Assembly (NCBI GenBank): GCA_020252645.1
Contig: JADCCN010000008.1
Span: 1-64,000, forward strand
Length of the DNA stretch: 64,000 nt
Reading direction: 5' to 3'
Source of the DNA: Methylobacterium sp.
GTDB taxonomy: Bacteria > Pseudomonadota > Alphaproteobacteria > Rhizobiales > Beijerinckiaceae
In this document: one piece after another, positions 8,794 through 20,723 of the stretch
How positions within the stretch are numbered: the first letter of the stretch is position 1
How the letters are laid out: each line of letters starts with the position of its first letter
The notes under the pieces: model-generated
What the model was told of the DNA's origin: nothing
What the model saw: the letters and a program-made list of their open reading frames with translations, nothing else
The model's database searches: none
Program-made: the position numbers and the translations under genes

Positions 8794-9762
8794 ATGCCCA
8801 CGATCGACCTTCTGAACAACGATCCGCGCAAGAAGGGTGAGCTTCGTCACCCCGAGAAAGCGCATCGGCCGGATAACCCGATCCAGCGCAAACCCGAATG
8901 GATCCGCGTGAAGGCGCCGGGTTCGCCGGGCTGGAAAGAGACGCACCGAATCGTCAAGGAAAACGGCCTCGTCACGGTGTGCGAGGAAGCGGGCTGTCCC
9001 AATATCGGCGAGTGCTGGGAGAAGAAGCACGCCACCTTCATGATCATGGGCGACACCTGCACGCGCGCCTGCGCCTTCTGCAACGTGAAGACCGGAATGC
9101 CGGCGCCGCTCGACCCCAACGAGCCGGAATACGTCGCGACCGCCACCGCCAAGCTCGGGCTTGAGCATGTGGTGGTCACCTCGGTCGATCGCGATGACCT
9201 CGAGGATGGCGGGGCCGAGCATTTCGCCCAGACCATCCGCGCGATTCGGCGGGCCTCGCCGAAGACGACCATCGAAATCCTCACGCCGGATTTCCTGAGG
9301 AAGCCCGGCGCGCTGGAAGTGGTGGTGAAGGCGCGTCCCGATGTGTTCAACCACAACCTCGAAACCGTGGCCTCGAACTATCTGAAGGTGCGGCCCGGCG
9401 CGCGCTATTTTCATTCCATCCGCCTGCTCCAGCAGGTGAAGGAGCTGGACCCCACCATCTTCACCAAATCCGGCATCATGGTCGGCCTCGGCGAGGAGCG
9501 GAACGAGGTGCTGCAATTGATGGATGATCTGCGCTCGGCAGAGGTCGATTTCATCACGATCGGGCAATATCTCCAGCCCTCGAAGAAGCATCACCCGATC
9601 ATCAAGTTCGTCACGCCGGATGAGTTCAAGGCCTACGAAACCATCGCCTATACCAAGGGCTTCCTGATGGTCTCCTCGAGCCCGCTCACGCGCTCGTCGC
9701 ACCACGCGGGTGAGGATTTCGCGCGTCTGAAGGCGAACCGGGCTGTCAAGGTCGGAGCGTGA
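8794..9762 (+). CDS. lipA: Lipoyl synthase
   Basis: [13 protein letters not shown] and radical-SAM [10 protein letters not shown] motifs. Confidence 0.97.
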   Translation: MPTIDLLNNDPRKKGELRHPEKAHRPDNPIQRKPEWIRVKAPGSPGWKETHRIVKENGLVTVCEEAGCPNIGECWEKKHATFMIMGDTCTRACAFCNVKTGMPAPLDPNEPEYVATATAKLGLEHVVVTSVDRDDLEDGGAEHFAQTIRAIRRASPKTTIEILTPDFLRKPGALEVVVKARPDVFNHNLETVASNYLKVRPGARYFHSIRLLQQVKELDPTIFTKSGIMVGLGEERNEVLQLMDDLRSAEVDFITIGQYLQPSKKHHPIIKFVTPDEFKAYETIAYTKGFLMVSSSPLTRSSHHAGEDFARLKANRAVKVGA

Positions 9763-10286
9763 TGCCGCGCATTTTGGTGATGGGCTGTTCGGGATCCGGG
9801 AAGTCGACCTTCGCACAGGGCATGAGCCGCATCACTGCTATCCCCTACATCTCGCTCGACGCCCATTTCTGGAAGCCCGGATGGGTCGAGACAGATCGGG
9901 CCGAATTCAGGGCTCGCATGGCGCCCATTCTTGCGACCGAGAACTGGATTCTCGACGGGAATTATCTTTCGGCGCTGGATGGTGCACAAATCCCGCGCGC
10001 CACGCATGTCTTCCTTTTTGATCTTCCGCGCTGGCAATGCTTGCTGGGAGTTCTTCGTCGGGTGGCGAGCCAGTATGGCCGCGTCCGTCCAGAGATGGCG
10101 CCGGGGTGCCCAGAAAAGCTCGACGGGACTTTTCTGCGTTACATCTGGGATTTCCGCGAGAAGCAGCTTCCGAAAATCCGCGAAGCAATCTCGGGATTAA
10201 GGGCCGACCAGCACGTTGAAACGTGCATTTCCCGCGCGCAGGTCACGAATGTCCTCACTCGCGTTGCGCGCGAAGGCTTCGCCTGA
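9759..10286 (+). CDS. P-loop adenylate-kinase-like / DNA topology modulation (FlaR)-like protein
   Basis: Walker [26 protein letters not shown]. Confidence 0.75.
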   Translation: MMPRILVMGCSGSGKSTFAQGMSRITAIPYISLDAHFWKPGWVETDRAEFRARMAPILATENWILDGNYLSALDGAQIPRATHVFLFDLPRWQCLLGVLRRVASQYGRVRPEMAPGCPEKLDGTFLRYIWDFREKQLPKIREAISGLRADQHVETCISRAQVTNVLTRVAREGFA

Positions 10287-10816
10287 TGCCCCGCTTCGAA
10301 ACCACCCGCCTTGTGCGCCACGCGCCGCAGACGATGTTCGACCTCGTCGCGGATATCGAGCGCTATCCGGAATTCGTGCCGATGTGCACGAGCCTTGCCA
10401 TCCGCCGCCGCAGCACCGATGAGGCGGGCCGCGAGGTTCTGACAGCGGATATGTCGATCGGCTACAGGATGATCAGCGAGGTGTTCACCACCCGCGTGGT
10501 TCTCGATCGCGGCGGGGAGGGCGCGCCGCCGCGCATCCTCGTGAGCTATGTCGACGGGCCGTTCCGGCATCTCGAAAACCGCTGGACCTTCCTTCCTGCC
10601 GACGGGCCGGGCCCGGCTCCGCGCGAACCGGCCTCGCCTTCGCCGGCCGGTGCGTCGCCGGTGGGTTGCCGTGTGCAATTCTATATCGATTACGAATTCA
10701 AGAGCCGCGCCTTCCAGGTGCTCGCGGGCGCGGTGTTCGAAACCGTGTTCCGCAAGATGGCGGAAGCCTTCGAGAAACGGGCGGATGATCTTGCACGGCG
10801 GATGCCACAAGGCTGA
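10286..10816 (+). CDS. RatA/COQ10-like START-domain protein
   Basis: TRLVRHAPQTMFDLVADIERYPEFVPMC...DGPFRHLENRW. Confidence 0.85.
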   Translation: MPRFETTRLVRHAPQTMFDLVADIERYPEFVPMCTSLAIRRRSTDEAGREVLTADMSIGYRMISEVFTTRVVLDRGGEGAPPRILVSYVDGPFRHLENRWTFLPADGPGPAPREPASPSPAGASPVGCRVQFYIDYEFKSRAFQVLAGAVFETVFRKMAEAFEKRADDLARRMPQG

Positions 10817-10830
10817 TCGGCCGGGGGTTC

Positions 10831-11343
10831 TTAAGCCACCGCCACGCCCGATCGTTCGGCAAGATCGATGAGCATCATCAGGGCATCCCGCGTGGCCGCG
10901 CGGCGAATGCCCCCTCGCCCGAGCGCGGGATCGTAGCGCCGCTCGATGCGGTTGAGCTGGCCTTCCCGCGACACAGCCGCAAGATGCACGAGACCCACGG
11001 GCTTTGCGGCCGAGCCGCCACCGGGGCCGGCCACGCCGGTAATCGCCACCGCGAGCCCCGCGCCCGACGCTTTCAGGGCGCCCTCGGCCATCGCCGCGGC
11101 CACCTCGGCCGAAACCGCGCCATGCGCCGCGATCAGCGCCTCGGGCACGCCGAGCATCGCCGCCTTCGCCGCGTTCGAATAGGTGATGAAGCCGCGATCC
11201 ACGACATCCGAGGAGCCGGCAATGGCCGTGAGGCTCATCATGACCATCCCGCCCGTGCAGCTTTCCGCCGTGGCGATGGTCAGGCCCGCCTTGCGGGCCT
11301 TGGCCAGCACGGCGCGAGAGAGAGCGGGCAGGGAACTGCTCAT
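10831..11343 (-). CDS. pncC: CinA C-terminal domain family nicotinamide-nucleotide amidohydrolase
   Basis: TIATAESCTGGMV...GITGVAGPGGGSAAKPVGLVH. Confidence 0.88.
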   Translation of the reverse strand: MSSSLPALSRAVLAKARKAGLTIATAESCTGGMVMMSLTAIAGSSDVVDRGFITYSNAAKAAMLGVPEALIAAHGAVSAEVAAAMAEGALKASGAGLAVAITGVAGPGGGSAAKPVGLVHLAAVSREGQLNRIERRYDPALGRGGIRRAATRDALMMLIDLAERSGVAVA

Positions 11344-11353
11344 GCCCCGGAAT

Positions 11354-12550
11354 TCAGCCTGAAAAGAGAACCGTGGCAACCGCCATGGCCGCGATGCCCT
11401 CGCGACGCCCGGCAAAGCCCAGCTTCTCGTTCGTTGTGGCCTTCACGCCCACCGCTTCCGGCGGGAGGCCGAGCACCGTCCCGATCGCGGCGGCAATCGC
11501 AGCGCGATGCGGACCGACCTTCGGCGCCTCGCAGATCAGCGTGCCATCGACATTGAGGATGCGCCCGCCGCGCGATTCGACCCGCGCGCGCGCACTCGAG
11601 AGGAACAGGCGGGAAGGCGCGTCTTTCCAGCGCGGATCGGAGGGCGGGAAATGCTGGCCGATATCGCCATCGCCAATCGTGCCGAGCAGCGCATCGGTGA
11701 TCGCATGCATCAGCGGATCGGCGTCGGAATGGCCGAGCAGCGCGCGATCGTGAGGGATCGCGACACCACCGAGGGTCACATGGTCGCCATCGGTGAAGGC
11801 GTGGACATCATAGCCGAGGCCGGTGCGGACAAGAGGCTCCGGCGCGCCAAGATGCATCCTGGCGCGGGCGAGATCCGCCTCCAGCGTGATCTTGAAGAGG
11901 CCGTCATCGCCCTCGAAGGTCGCGACACGCTGGCCGGCGGCAAGCATCAGCCCGGAATCATCGGTGAAATCGAAGCGCTCTTTCTCGGCCATCGCGCGAT
12001 GCGCCGCGAGAATCGGCCCGAAGCGGAAGGATTGCGGGGTCTGCACGACGCGCAGCTTCGCCCGGTCCGGATTGCCGGCAAGCCCGCCGGCAGCATCGAT
12101 CTCCGCCACGGTGTCCACCAGTGGCAGAACGGGCATCGCCGCACCCGCGGCCTGCGCGGCGAGGATCGCGCGCAGCACCACCAGTTCGCTGAGGAAGGGG
12201 CGCGCGGCATCATGGATGAGCACGATGCCGTCATCCGGAAATTCCGCCGCGGCAAGCAGCTCAAGGCCGTTGCGCACGGAACCCTGGCGGGTCTCGCCGC
12301 CGGGTGCGCGGAAGGCGCGATCATCCTTCAGGCCCGAGGCGGCCAGCGCCTCCCCGTAGAGCGCGGCATGATCGGGATGCGTGACCGTGATGATCGGCCC
12401 GATGGCGGAAATGGATCCGGCACGTGCCATGAGATGCGAGAGGACCGGCTTGCCGGCCAGCGGGCGATATTGCTTCGGCGCTCCACCGAGCCGCGTGCCC
12501 TGTCCGGCCGCGACAATGATCAGAGCCGCCTTGCGATCCGCCATCGCCAT
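11354..12550 (-). CDS. ispDF: Bifunctional IspD/IspF isoprenoid biosynthesis enzyme
   Basis: IspD GQGTRLGGAPKQYRPLAGKPV and IspF GYDVHAFTDGDHVTLGGVAIPHD fused. Confidence 0.95.
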   Translation of the reverse strand: MAMADRKAALIIVAAGQGTRLGGAPKQYRPLAGKPVLSHLMARAGSISAIGPIITVTHPDHAALYGEALAASGLKDDRAFRAPGGETRQGSVRNGLELLAAAEFPDDGIVLIHDAARPFLSELVVLRAILAAQAAGAAMPVLPLVDTVAEIDAAGGLAGNPDRAKLRVVQTPQSFRFGPILAAHRAMAEKERFDFTDDSGLMLAAGQRVATFEGDDGLFKITLEADLARARMHLGAPEPLVRTGLGYDVHAFTDGDHVTLGGVAIPHDRALLGHSDADPLMHAITDALLGTIGDGDIGQHFPPSDPRWKDAPSRLFLSSARARVESRGGRILNVDGTLICEAPKVGPHRAAIAAAIGTVLGLPPEAVGVKATTNEKLGFAGRREGIAAMAVATVLFSG

Positions 12551-12759
12551 CCCCCCTGGTTTGCGCGAACCGTTTCATCGGGGCCGGGGCCTTTTGTCAA
12601 TCCGCGCCCTCCGCCTTTCACGGAAAAGTGGAAAAAGCTTTCATTATGCGTCACTTGCCGGTATCGGCTGCGGATGATCGGGACGAGTTGCCGCTGAGGC
12701 ATTCGCGCCGAAGATCGAAGAATCATCGTAATGCCTGTTTTATAGGCAATCTGAGCATC

Positions 12760-13770
12760 ATGGTCGCATTCCTGTCGATTGGAAGGCATGCCTTGCCGGG
12801 ACGCGCGGTGCTCGCGCCGATGTCCGGCGTGACGGATCACGCCTTCCGGCGGATCGCCGAGGATTTCGGCGCCGGCATGGTGGTGAGCGAAATGGTTGCA
12901 GCCGACCAGCTCGCGGCCGGGGAGGAGGAAGCGCGCCTGCGCGCCGAGGGCAGGGGTCTTCGCCTGCATGTGTTGCAGCTTGCGGGCTGCACGCCGGAAG
13001 CCATGGCCGAAGGGGCCCGTGTGGCCGAGGCCTCGGGCGCCGATGTCATTGACATCAACATGGGTTGCCCCGCGAAACGGGTGGTCCATGGCTGGTCCGG
13101 CTCGGCGCTGATGCGCGATCTCGACCACGCGGAAAGCCTGATTGCTGCCGTGAAAGGCGCTGTTTGCGTGCCCGTCACGCTGAAAATGCGTCTTGGATGG
13201 GACCATGCCAGCCTCAACGCGCCCGAACTCGCGCGGCGCGCCGAGGCGCATGGCCTTGCGCTCGTCACGGTGCATGGGCGCACGCGCCAGCAATTCTACA
13301 AGGGGCAGGCGGATTGGCGCGCGATCGCGCGGGTCCGCGAGGCCGTTTCTCTCCCCTTGCTGGTGAATGGCGACATCGAAACGGTTGAACAGGCCCTTGA
13401 AGCCCTGCGCCTCTCCGGCGCGGATGGCGTGATGATCGGCCGCGCGAGCCTTGGCCGGCCCTGGCTCGCGGGCGAGATCGCCGCTGCGCTGGAGGGGCGC
13501 GAAAAGCCTTGTTTCGCCCCCGAAAAGCTCGCGGAAGCAACAACATGGCACTATGATTCCCTGCTCGGAACCATGGGCGAGGCGCATGGCATCCGCCATG
13601 CGCGCAAGCATGTCGCGGCCTATGCCGAAGAGGCCGGGCGGCGCGGCGCGCCCATTGATCGCTCCCGCATGGCCGCGGCCCTGACCAGCCAGGACCCCGC
13701 TTTCGTGCGGGCATTCCTGCGTGAAAGCTTTCTTTCCATCGCATCCAGCCCGGTTCCGGAGGCGGCCTGA
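12760..13770 (+). CDS. dusB: tRNA-dihydrouridine synthase DusB
   Basis: LAPMSGVTDHAFRR, INMGCPAKRV, HGRTRQQFYKG. Confidence 0.93.
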   Translation: MVAFLSIGRHALPGRAVLAPMSGVTDHAFRRIAEDFGAGMVVSEMVAADQLAAGEEEARLRAEGRGLRLHVLQLAGCTPEAMAEGARVAEASGADVIDINMGCPAKRVVHGWSGSALMRDLDHAESLIAAVKGAVCVPVTLKMRLGWDHASLNAPELARRAEAHGLALVTVHGRTRQQFYKGQADWRAIARVREAVSLPLLVNGDIETVEQALEALRLSGADGVMIGRASLGRPWLAGEIAAALEGREKPCFAPEKLAEATTWHYDSLLGTMGEAHGIRHARKHVAAYAEEAGRRGAPIDRSRMAAALTSQDPAFVRAFLRESFLSIASSPVPEAA

Positions 13771-14843
13771 TGAGCATCCGCAACCTCATCGACGCGGTGC
13801 CGATGCCCGTGATCGAAGTCGATGCGAAGAACCGCATCCGCTCGGCCAATACGGCCGCCGAACAACTTCTCGGGGCAGGCCGCGAGCGTCTGCGCGAACG
13901 CACGCTCCCGGAATGGCTGCCGCCCGGTTCGCCCCTGATGCTGCTGGTCGATCATGTCCGGGATCACGGTGGCAGCGTGACCGAATATGGCATCGACCTT
14001 TCCACGGGCCGGATGAAAAGCGACCAGCTTGTCGATGTTTACGCCGCACCGCTGGGCGAGAATTCCGGCGATCTCGTGCTCGTGGTGCAGCCCCGGGCCA
14101 TCATGGACAAGATGAACCGGCACCTCACGCATCGCGATGCCGTGCGCTCCGTCGGTGCCATGGCCTCGATGCTGGCGCATGAAATCAAGAACCCGCTTTC
14201 CGGCATCCGCGGTGCCGCGCAGCTGCTGGAAGGTTCGCTGCCGGAGGCAGAAAAGCCGCTTTCAATGCTCATCCGCTCGGAAGTGGACCGCATCGTCCGT
14301 CTCGTCGAGCGTTTCGAGGTCTTCTCGGATGGCCGGCCGCTGCCGCTCTCGCCGGTCAACATCCACGAGGTGCTGGACCATGTGATGCGCCTCGCGCAAT
14401 CGGGTTTCGGCCGGCACATGGCCTTCCGGCCGGATTTCGACCCCTCGCTGCCAACCATCGCGGGCAACCGGGATCGCCTCATCCAGGCCGTGCTGAACCT
14501 CGTGAAGAATGCGGCGGAAGCCATCGGGCCCGACCATCCCGAGGGGCGCATCCTGCTGACGACAGCCTTCCGGCCCGGCGTTTCCGTGCTGGTGCCCTCG
14601 AGCGGCCGGCGCGTCTCGCTCCCCTTCGAAGTCTGCGTGATCGATAATGGCCCGGGCATTCCCGAGAACCTGATGCCGCACCTGTTCGAACCCTTCGTCA
14701 CCAGCAAGGCGACGGGAACTGGCCTCGGTCTTGCTTTGGTGGCGAAGGTAGTCAGCGACCATGGCGGCGTGATCGAATGCGAGCGCCTGCGGGGCCAGAC
14801 CGTGTTCCGCATGCTCTTCCCCATCCGCAAGGAGAGGGACTAG
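13770..14843 (+). CDS. ntrB: Nitrogen regulation histidine kinase NtrB
   Basis: PAS domain, LAHEIKNPLSGIRGAAQLL H-box, HATPase motifs. Confidence 0.95.
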   Translation: MSIRNLIDAVPMPVIEVDAKNRIRSANTAAEQLLGAGRERLRERTLPEWLPPGSPLMLLVDHVRDHGGSVTEYGIDLSTGRMKSDQLVDVYAAPLGENSGDLVLVVQPRAIMDKMNRHLTHRDAVRSVGAMASMLAHEIKNPLSGIRGAAQLLEGSLPEAEKPLSMLIRSEVDRIVRLVERFEVFSDGRPLPLSPVNIHEVLDHVMRLAQSGFGRHMAFRPDFDPSLPTIAGNRDRLIQAVLNLVKNAAEAIGPDHPEGRILLTTAFRPGVSVLVPSSGRRVSLPFEVCVIDNGPGIPENLMPHLFEPFVTSKATGTGLGLALVAKVVSDHGGVIECERLRGQTVFRMLFPIRKERD

Positions 14844-14928
14844 GATCGCCACAGGTCGCAGAGGCTACCCCTGGCGCGCCGGGAGGCTGCGCCGGGCAGC
14901 ATGACGAGAAGCGAGGGCCAGGAACGCG

Positions 14929-16416
<1,488 letters not shown>

Positions 16417-16578
16417 GCGGGCCGGGCGGTCGACTTTGCCAAATGGTTTTCGAGGGGTGCCGGCCGCACTGCTGCCGAGCGGCCCGAACCGAGCGGCCCG
16501 AAAGTTGTCGCAATTCAACAACAGTGTTGCGCGAATCCCTCAAGCGGTCCTAGCTGGTCTGCGAGGGTTTGAGCCCGG

Positions 16579-18930
16579 GTGACGATTCCCGGTCCTGGCC
16601 GGCGAAACGGGGAAGCGCGCTTGAACGACGCCACACGCGAGAAGGATGCGAAGGAGGGCGATGCCGCCAAGGCACGCGCCCTGGCGACGAGCCACCGGCC
16701 GGTTACGGCCGAGGAGGTGTCTGCGCCCGCGCTGGACGATCCGGCCGCCTCGCAGGATCTAACCACGGGCATTACCGGGCCGATTGTCGTCATGCTCGCC
16801 TTCCTGTCGGCCATCATCACCTTCCTCGTGCTGATGGGCGCGTTCGGGGTCGAGCCGCAGGGAAACGTGACGCTGGGCCTGCTCGGCTTCAACGTGCTGC
16901 TCATCCTGCTGCTGCTGTTCCTCGTCGTGCGGCACCTGCTGGTCCTCTGGCGGGAAACCGCGGCGGGCATGACCGGTGCGCGCCTGCAGCGGCGCGTCGT
17001 CGGGCTGTTCTCGCTGGTCGCGGCCGTGCCGACCGCATTGGTGGCCGGGGCGGGGCTTTTTGCGCTCGATCGCGGCCTCACGCCCTGGTTCGCAGGCGAT
17101 CTCAAGCGCCTCGTGGAAACCTCTGAATCCATTGCCCAGAACTTCCAGCAGCAGCTCTGCCAGAACATGGGGCGCGAATTGCGCCTCATGGCCTCGGATC
17201 TCGACCGCGCGAATACCGGCGGCTTTTTTTTCGGCAATCGCGACGGTTTCCAGCAATTTATTAACAATCGGGCGGAAGCCCTTGGTTTTCCTAGGGCTGT
17301 CGTTTTCAAGCGTGATGGATCACTCGTGATGCAGGCAGAGGTGCCGCATCGCAGTTTCAGCGTTCCGCAACAGGCCGAGGAGGATTACCAATATGCCGCG
17401 ACCGACGAGCTTCCCTGCCTATTCACGCAAGAATCCCTCGGCGGCCTGATCGCGCTCAAGAGCTTCGGCCCCGGCACTTTCCTGATGGCCGCGCGTGCGG
17501 TTGACCCGCGCGCTCTGGAATTCCCGGAGGTCTCGCGCGCCGGCGTCCAGCAATATCAGCAGCTCGATGAGCGCCGCAACGCGACGCAGCTCGGCATCGC
17601 GCTCGTCTTCGCTCTGATCACGCTGATCTCGCTGCTCGGCGCGGTGCTGCTCGGCCTGGGCTATGCCGCGCGCCTCGTCGACCCCGTGCGACGCCTGATG
17701 ATGGCGACCGACCAGGTTTCCGCCGGCAACCTCTATGTGCAGGTGCCCGTGGCGAAGATGGGCGAGGACCTGGGCCAGCTTGGCGCCACCTTCAACAACA
17801 TGACCTCCGCCTTGCGCGAGCAGCATAATTCGCTTTCCGCCGCCAACGAGCTGATCGACCAGCGCCGCCTCTTCATGGAGGCGATGCTCTCGGGCATTCC
17901 CGAGGGCGTGCTGGGCGTGGACGAGAACGGGCTGATCACCCTCATCAACCCGGCCGCGCGCGGCATTCTCGGGCTCGGCGGCGTCGATCCCACCGGCAGG
18001 CGCGCAGCAGAACTCCTGCCCGAGATCGTCTCGATGATGGAGGAGGTGCGCGCGAACCCGCAGCGCCTCGTGCAGCGCGAATTCCCCGTGCGGCGGCGCG
18101 GGGTGGAGCGCATCCTCTCGGCCCGCGCCGTGAGCGATGCCGCGGGCGGTCAGATCCTGACGCTCGACGACATCACGAATCTGGTCACGGCGCAGCGTTC
18201 GGCGGCCTGGGCGGATGTGGCGCGGCGCATCGCGCACGAGATCAAGAACCCGCTGACGCCCATCCAGCTCTCGGCGGAGCGCATCCGCCGCAAGTTCGGC
18301 AAGGCGATCACCGAGGACAAGGCCGTCTTCGACCAATGCACGGACACGATCGTGCGGCAGGTCGAGGACATCAAGCGGATGGTGGACGAGTTCTCCTCCT
18401 TCGCGCGCATGCCGAAGCCGCAGCCCGTGGCGGATGACCTCGGGGAGGTCTTGCGCGAGGTGGCCTTCATGATGCGCGTGGGCAACCCGAGCGTGGCGAT
18501 CAAGGAAGACCTGCCGGCGGAGCCGGTGAGGGCGCTGATCGACCGCCGGCTCATCGCGCAGGCCGTGCAGAACCTGATGAAGAATGCCTGCGAGGCCATC
18601 GCCGAAAGTCCGGCCGGGAAGGCGGGGGAGGGCCATGTGACCGTCTCGCTCGCCGACCTTGGCGAGGAGGGGATCCGGCTCGATATCCGCGATAACGGCA
18701 AGGGTTTCCCCAGGGAAAACCGCCAGCAATTGCTGGAGCCCTATGTCACCACCCGCGAAGGCGGGACGGGTCTCGGCCTGCCGATCGTCGCGAAGATCTT
18801 CGAGGATCATGGCGGGACGCTGTCCCTGCTCGATCCACCCGCGGAAGCCGACGGCTCCCAGCCGCCCGGCGCGCTTGTCCGCATCCATTTGCCCCCGATC
18901 GGCGCGAAAAGCGCCGCGCCGGCGGGCTGA
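16579..18930 (+). CDS. ntrY: Nitrogen regulation histidine kinase NtrY
   Basis: N-terminal TMs, HAMP, PAS, RRIAHEIKNPLTPIQLSAER. Confidence 0.94.
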   Translation: MTIPGPGRRNGEARLNDATREKDAKEGDAAKARALATSHRPVTAEEVSAPALDDPAASQDLTTGITGPIVVMLAFLSAIITFLVLMGAFGVEPQGNVTLGLLGFNVLLILLLLFLVVRHLLVLWRETAAGMTGARLQRRVVGLFSLVAAVPTALVAGAGLFALDRGLTPWFAGDLKRLVETSESIAQNFQQQLCQNMGRELRLMASDLDRANTGGFFFGNRDGFQQFINNRAEALGFPRAVVFKRDGSLVMQAEVPHRSFSVPQQAEEDYQYAATDELPCLFTQESLGGLIALKSFGPGTFLMAARAVDPRALEFPEVSRAGVQQYQQLDERRNATQLGIALVFALITLISLLGAVLLGLGYAARLVDPVRRLMMATDQVSAGNLYVQVPVAKMGEDLGQLGATFNNMTSALREQHNSLSAANELIDQRRLFMEAMLSGIPEGVLGVDENGLITLINPAARGILGLGGVDPTGRRAAELLPEIVSMMEEVRANPQRLVQREFPVRRRGVERILSARAVSDAAGGQILTLDDITNLVTAQRSAAWADVARRIAHEIKNPLTPIQLSAERIRRKFGKAITEDKAVFDQCTDTIVRQVEDIKRMVDEFSSFARMPKPQPVADDLGEVLREVAFMMRVGNPSVAIKEDLPAEPVRALIDRRLIAQAVQNLMKNACEAIAESPAGKAGEGHVTVSLADLGEEGIRLDIRDNGKGFPRENRQQLLEPYVTTREGGTGLGLPIVAKIFEDHGGTLSLLDPPAEADGSQPPGALVRIHLPPIGAKSAAPAG

Positions 18931-18948
18931 GTTCAAAGGGTCCGAGCC

Positions 18949-20313
18949 ATGTCGAGCGACATCCTGATTGTCGATGACGAAGCCGATATCCGCGAATTGG
19001 TCGCGGGGATACTGGATGACGAGGGCTATCGCACGCGCACCGCGCGCTCCTCGGATGACGCGCTGGCGCAGATCGAGCAGCGCCGGCCGCATCTCATCTT
19101 CCTCGACATCTGGCTGCAGGGCAGCCGGCTCGACGGCCTGCAACTGCTCGAGAGCATCCGGGAATTGCACCCGGAAATCCCGATCGTGATGATCTCGGGG
19201 CACGGCAACATCGAAACCGCCGTCTCGGCCATCAAGAAGGGCGCCTATGATTTCATCGAGAAGCCCTTCAAGGCCGACCGGCTGGTGCTCGTGGCGGAGC
19301 GGGCGCTGGAGGCGCTGGCGCTCAAGCGCGAGATCAGGGACTTGAAGGCCCGCTCCGGTGAACCCGATCGCATGATCGGCCAGTCGAGCGTGCTCTCGCA
19401 ATTGCGCCAGCAGATCGAGCGCGTGGCTCCCACCAATGCACGCATCCTCATTGCCGGCCCTTCCGGCTCGGGCAAGGAGCTCGCGGCGCGGACCATCCAC
19501 GCGCTGTCGAGCCGTGCGAGCGGGCCGTTCGTGGTGATCAATGCCGCAACCATCACGCCCGAGCGGATGGAGGAAGCGCTGTTCGGCATCGAGGCGCAGA
19601 AGGGCAAGACCCGGCGCGTTGGCGCGCTTGAAGAAGCGCATGGCGGGATGCTCTTCATCGATGAAGTCGCCGACATGCCCAAGGAAACGCAAGGCAAGAT
19701 CCTGCGCGTGCTGGTGGACCAGAACTTCCAGCGCGTCGGCGGCTCCACCCGCGTGGCGGTCGATGTGCGCATCGTCGCTTCCACGGCCCGCGACCTGCCG
19801 GCGGAGATCGCGATCGGGAATTTCCGCGAGGATCTTTATCACCGCCTGAATGTGGTGCCGATCCGCGTGCCCGCGCTCGCCGAGCGGCGCGAGGATATTC
19901 CCGGCCTGATCGACCACTTCATGCAGCAGATCGCGGTGGCCTCGGGCTTGCCCAGACGGCGCATCGCGGCCGATGCCATGGCCGTGCTGCAAACCCATGA
20001 CTGGCCGGGCAACATCCGCCAGCTGCGCAACAATGTCGAGCGGCTGATGATCCTCGCCGCGGGCGATCCCAATCAGGAGGTGACCGCCGACATGCTGCCC
20101 CAGGATGTCGGTGCGTCCCTGCCGCCGATGCCGAACGGAGCGGGGGCGGAGAAACTCCTCTCGCTTGCGCTGCGCGAGGCTCGCGAGATTTTCGAGCGGG
20201 AGTATCTGATCGCGCAGATCAATCGTTTCGGAGGCAATATTTCACGCACGGCGGAATTTGTGGGCATGGAACGCTCGGCCTTACATCGAAAACTGAAATC
20301 TCTTGGAGTTTAA
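18949..20313 (+). CDS. ntrX: Nitrogen assimilation response regulator NtrX
   Basis: REC plus AAA+ lacking the canonical GAFTGA loop, adjacent to ntrY. Confidence 0.94.
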   Translation: MSSDILIVDDEADIRELVAGILDDEGYRTRTARSSDDALAQIEQRRPHLIFLDIWLQGSRLDGLQLLESIRELHPEIPIVMISGHGNIETAVSAIKKGAYDFIEKPFKADRLVLVAERALEALALKREIRDLKARSGEPDRMIGQSSVLSQLRQQIERVAPTNARILIAGPSGSGKELAARTIHALSSRASGPFVVINAATITPERMEEALFGIEAQKGKTRRVGALEEAHGGMLFIDEVADMPKETQGKILRVLVDQNFQRVGGSTRVAVDVRIVASTARDLPAEIAIGNFREDLYHRLNVVPIRVPALAERREDIPGLIDHFMQQIAVASGLPRRRIAADAMAVLQTHDWPGNIRQLRNNVERLMILAAGDPNQEVTADMLPQDVGASLPPMPNGAGAEKLLSLALREAREIFEREYLIAQINRFGGNISRTAEFVGMERSALHRKLKSLGV

Positions 20314-20480
20314 ATGGCTTGATACGTTTTCTTCATCTTCTGTCTTGTCGCATTGCTGCACTTGCGCACGGGCGATGCCCTACCTATGATCCGGCGCATC
20401 GTCGTGAGGTAAGGCAGGCTAGTCAGCGTGCTCCATGACCCTGGGGGAGAAGGGGTGGCACGGCGCAACGAGGGTAAGAA

Positions 20481-20723
20481 ATGGCGACCGAGCGCACGCT
20501 GAGCCTGCAGGACAACTTCCTCAATCATGTTCGCAAGAATAAGATTGCCGTCACGATTTTTCTGGTCAACGGGGTCAAATTGCAGGGGGCGGTGACCTGG
20601 TTCGACAACTTCTGTGTTTTGCTGAAGCGTGACGGCGTATCGCAACTCGTCTACAAGCATGCGATCTCGACCATCATGCCGGTCACGCCGATCCATCTTC
20701 CCGGCGCGAACGACGAGGAATGA
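20481..20723 (+). CDS. hfq: RNA chaperone Hfq
   Basis: [40 protein letters not shown]...VYKHAISTI. Confidence 0.98.
   Translation: MATERTLSLQDNFLNHVRKNKIAVTIFLVNGVKLQGAVTWFDNFCVLLKRDGVSQLVYKHAISTIMPVTPIHLPGANDEE

Noticed and set aside
10286-10816. RatA as a toxin of a toxin-antitoxin pair
   Set aside because: Alphaproteobacterial homologues next to lipA are COQ10-like START proteins; no adjacent antitoxin of the expected type supports a TA call.
17419-19998. 859-aa minus-strand ORF antisense to ntrY/ntrX
   Set aside because: Same GC-driven antisense artefact; the sense strand has kinase and AAA+ motifs.
18949-20313. NtrX AAA+ domain lacking the GAFTGA loop as an unusual loss
   Set aside because: Divergence of this loop is commonly seen in alphaproteobacterial NtrX, so it is not notable.
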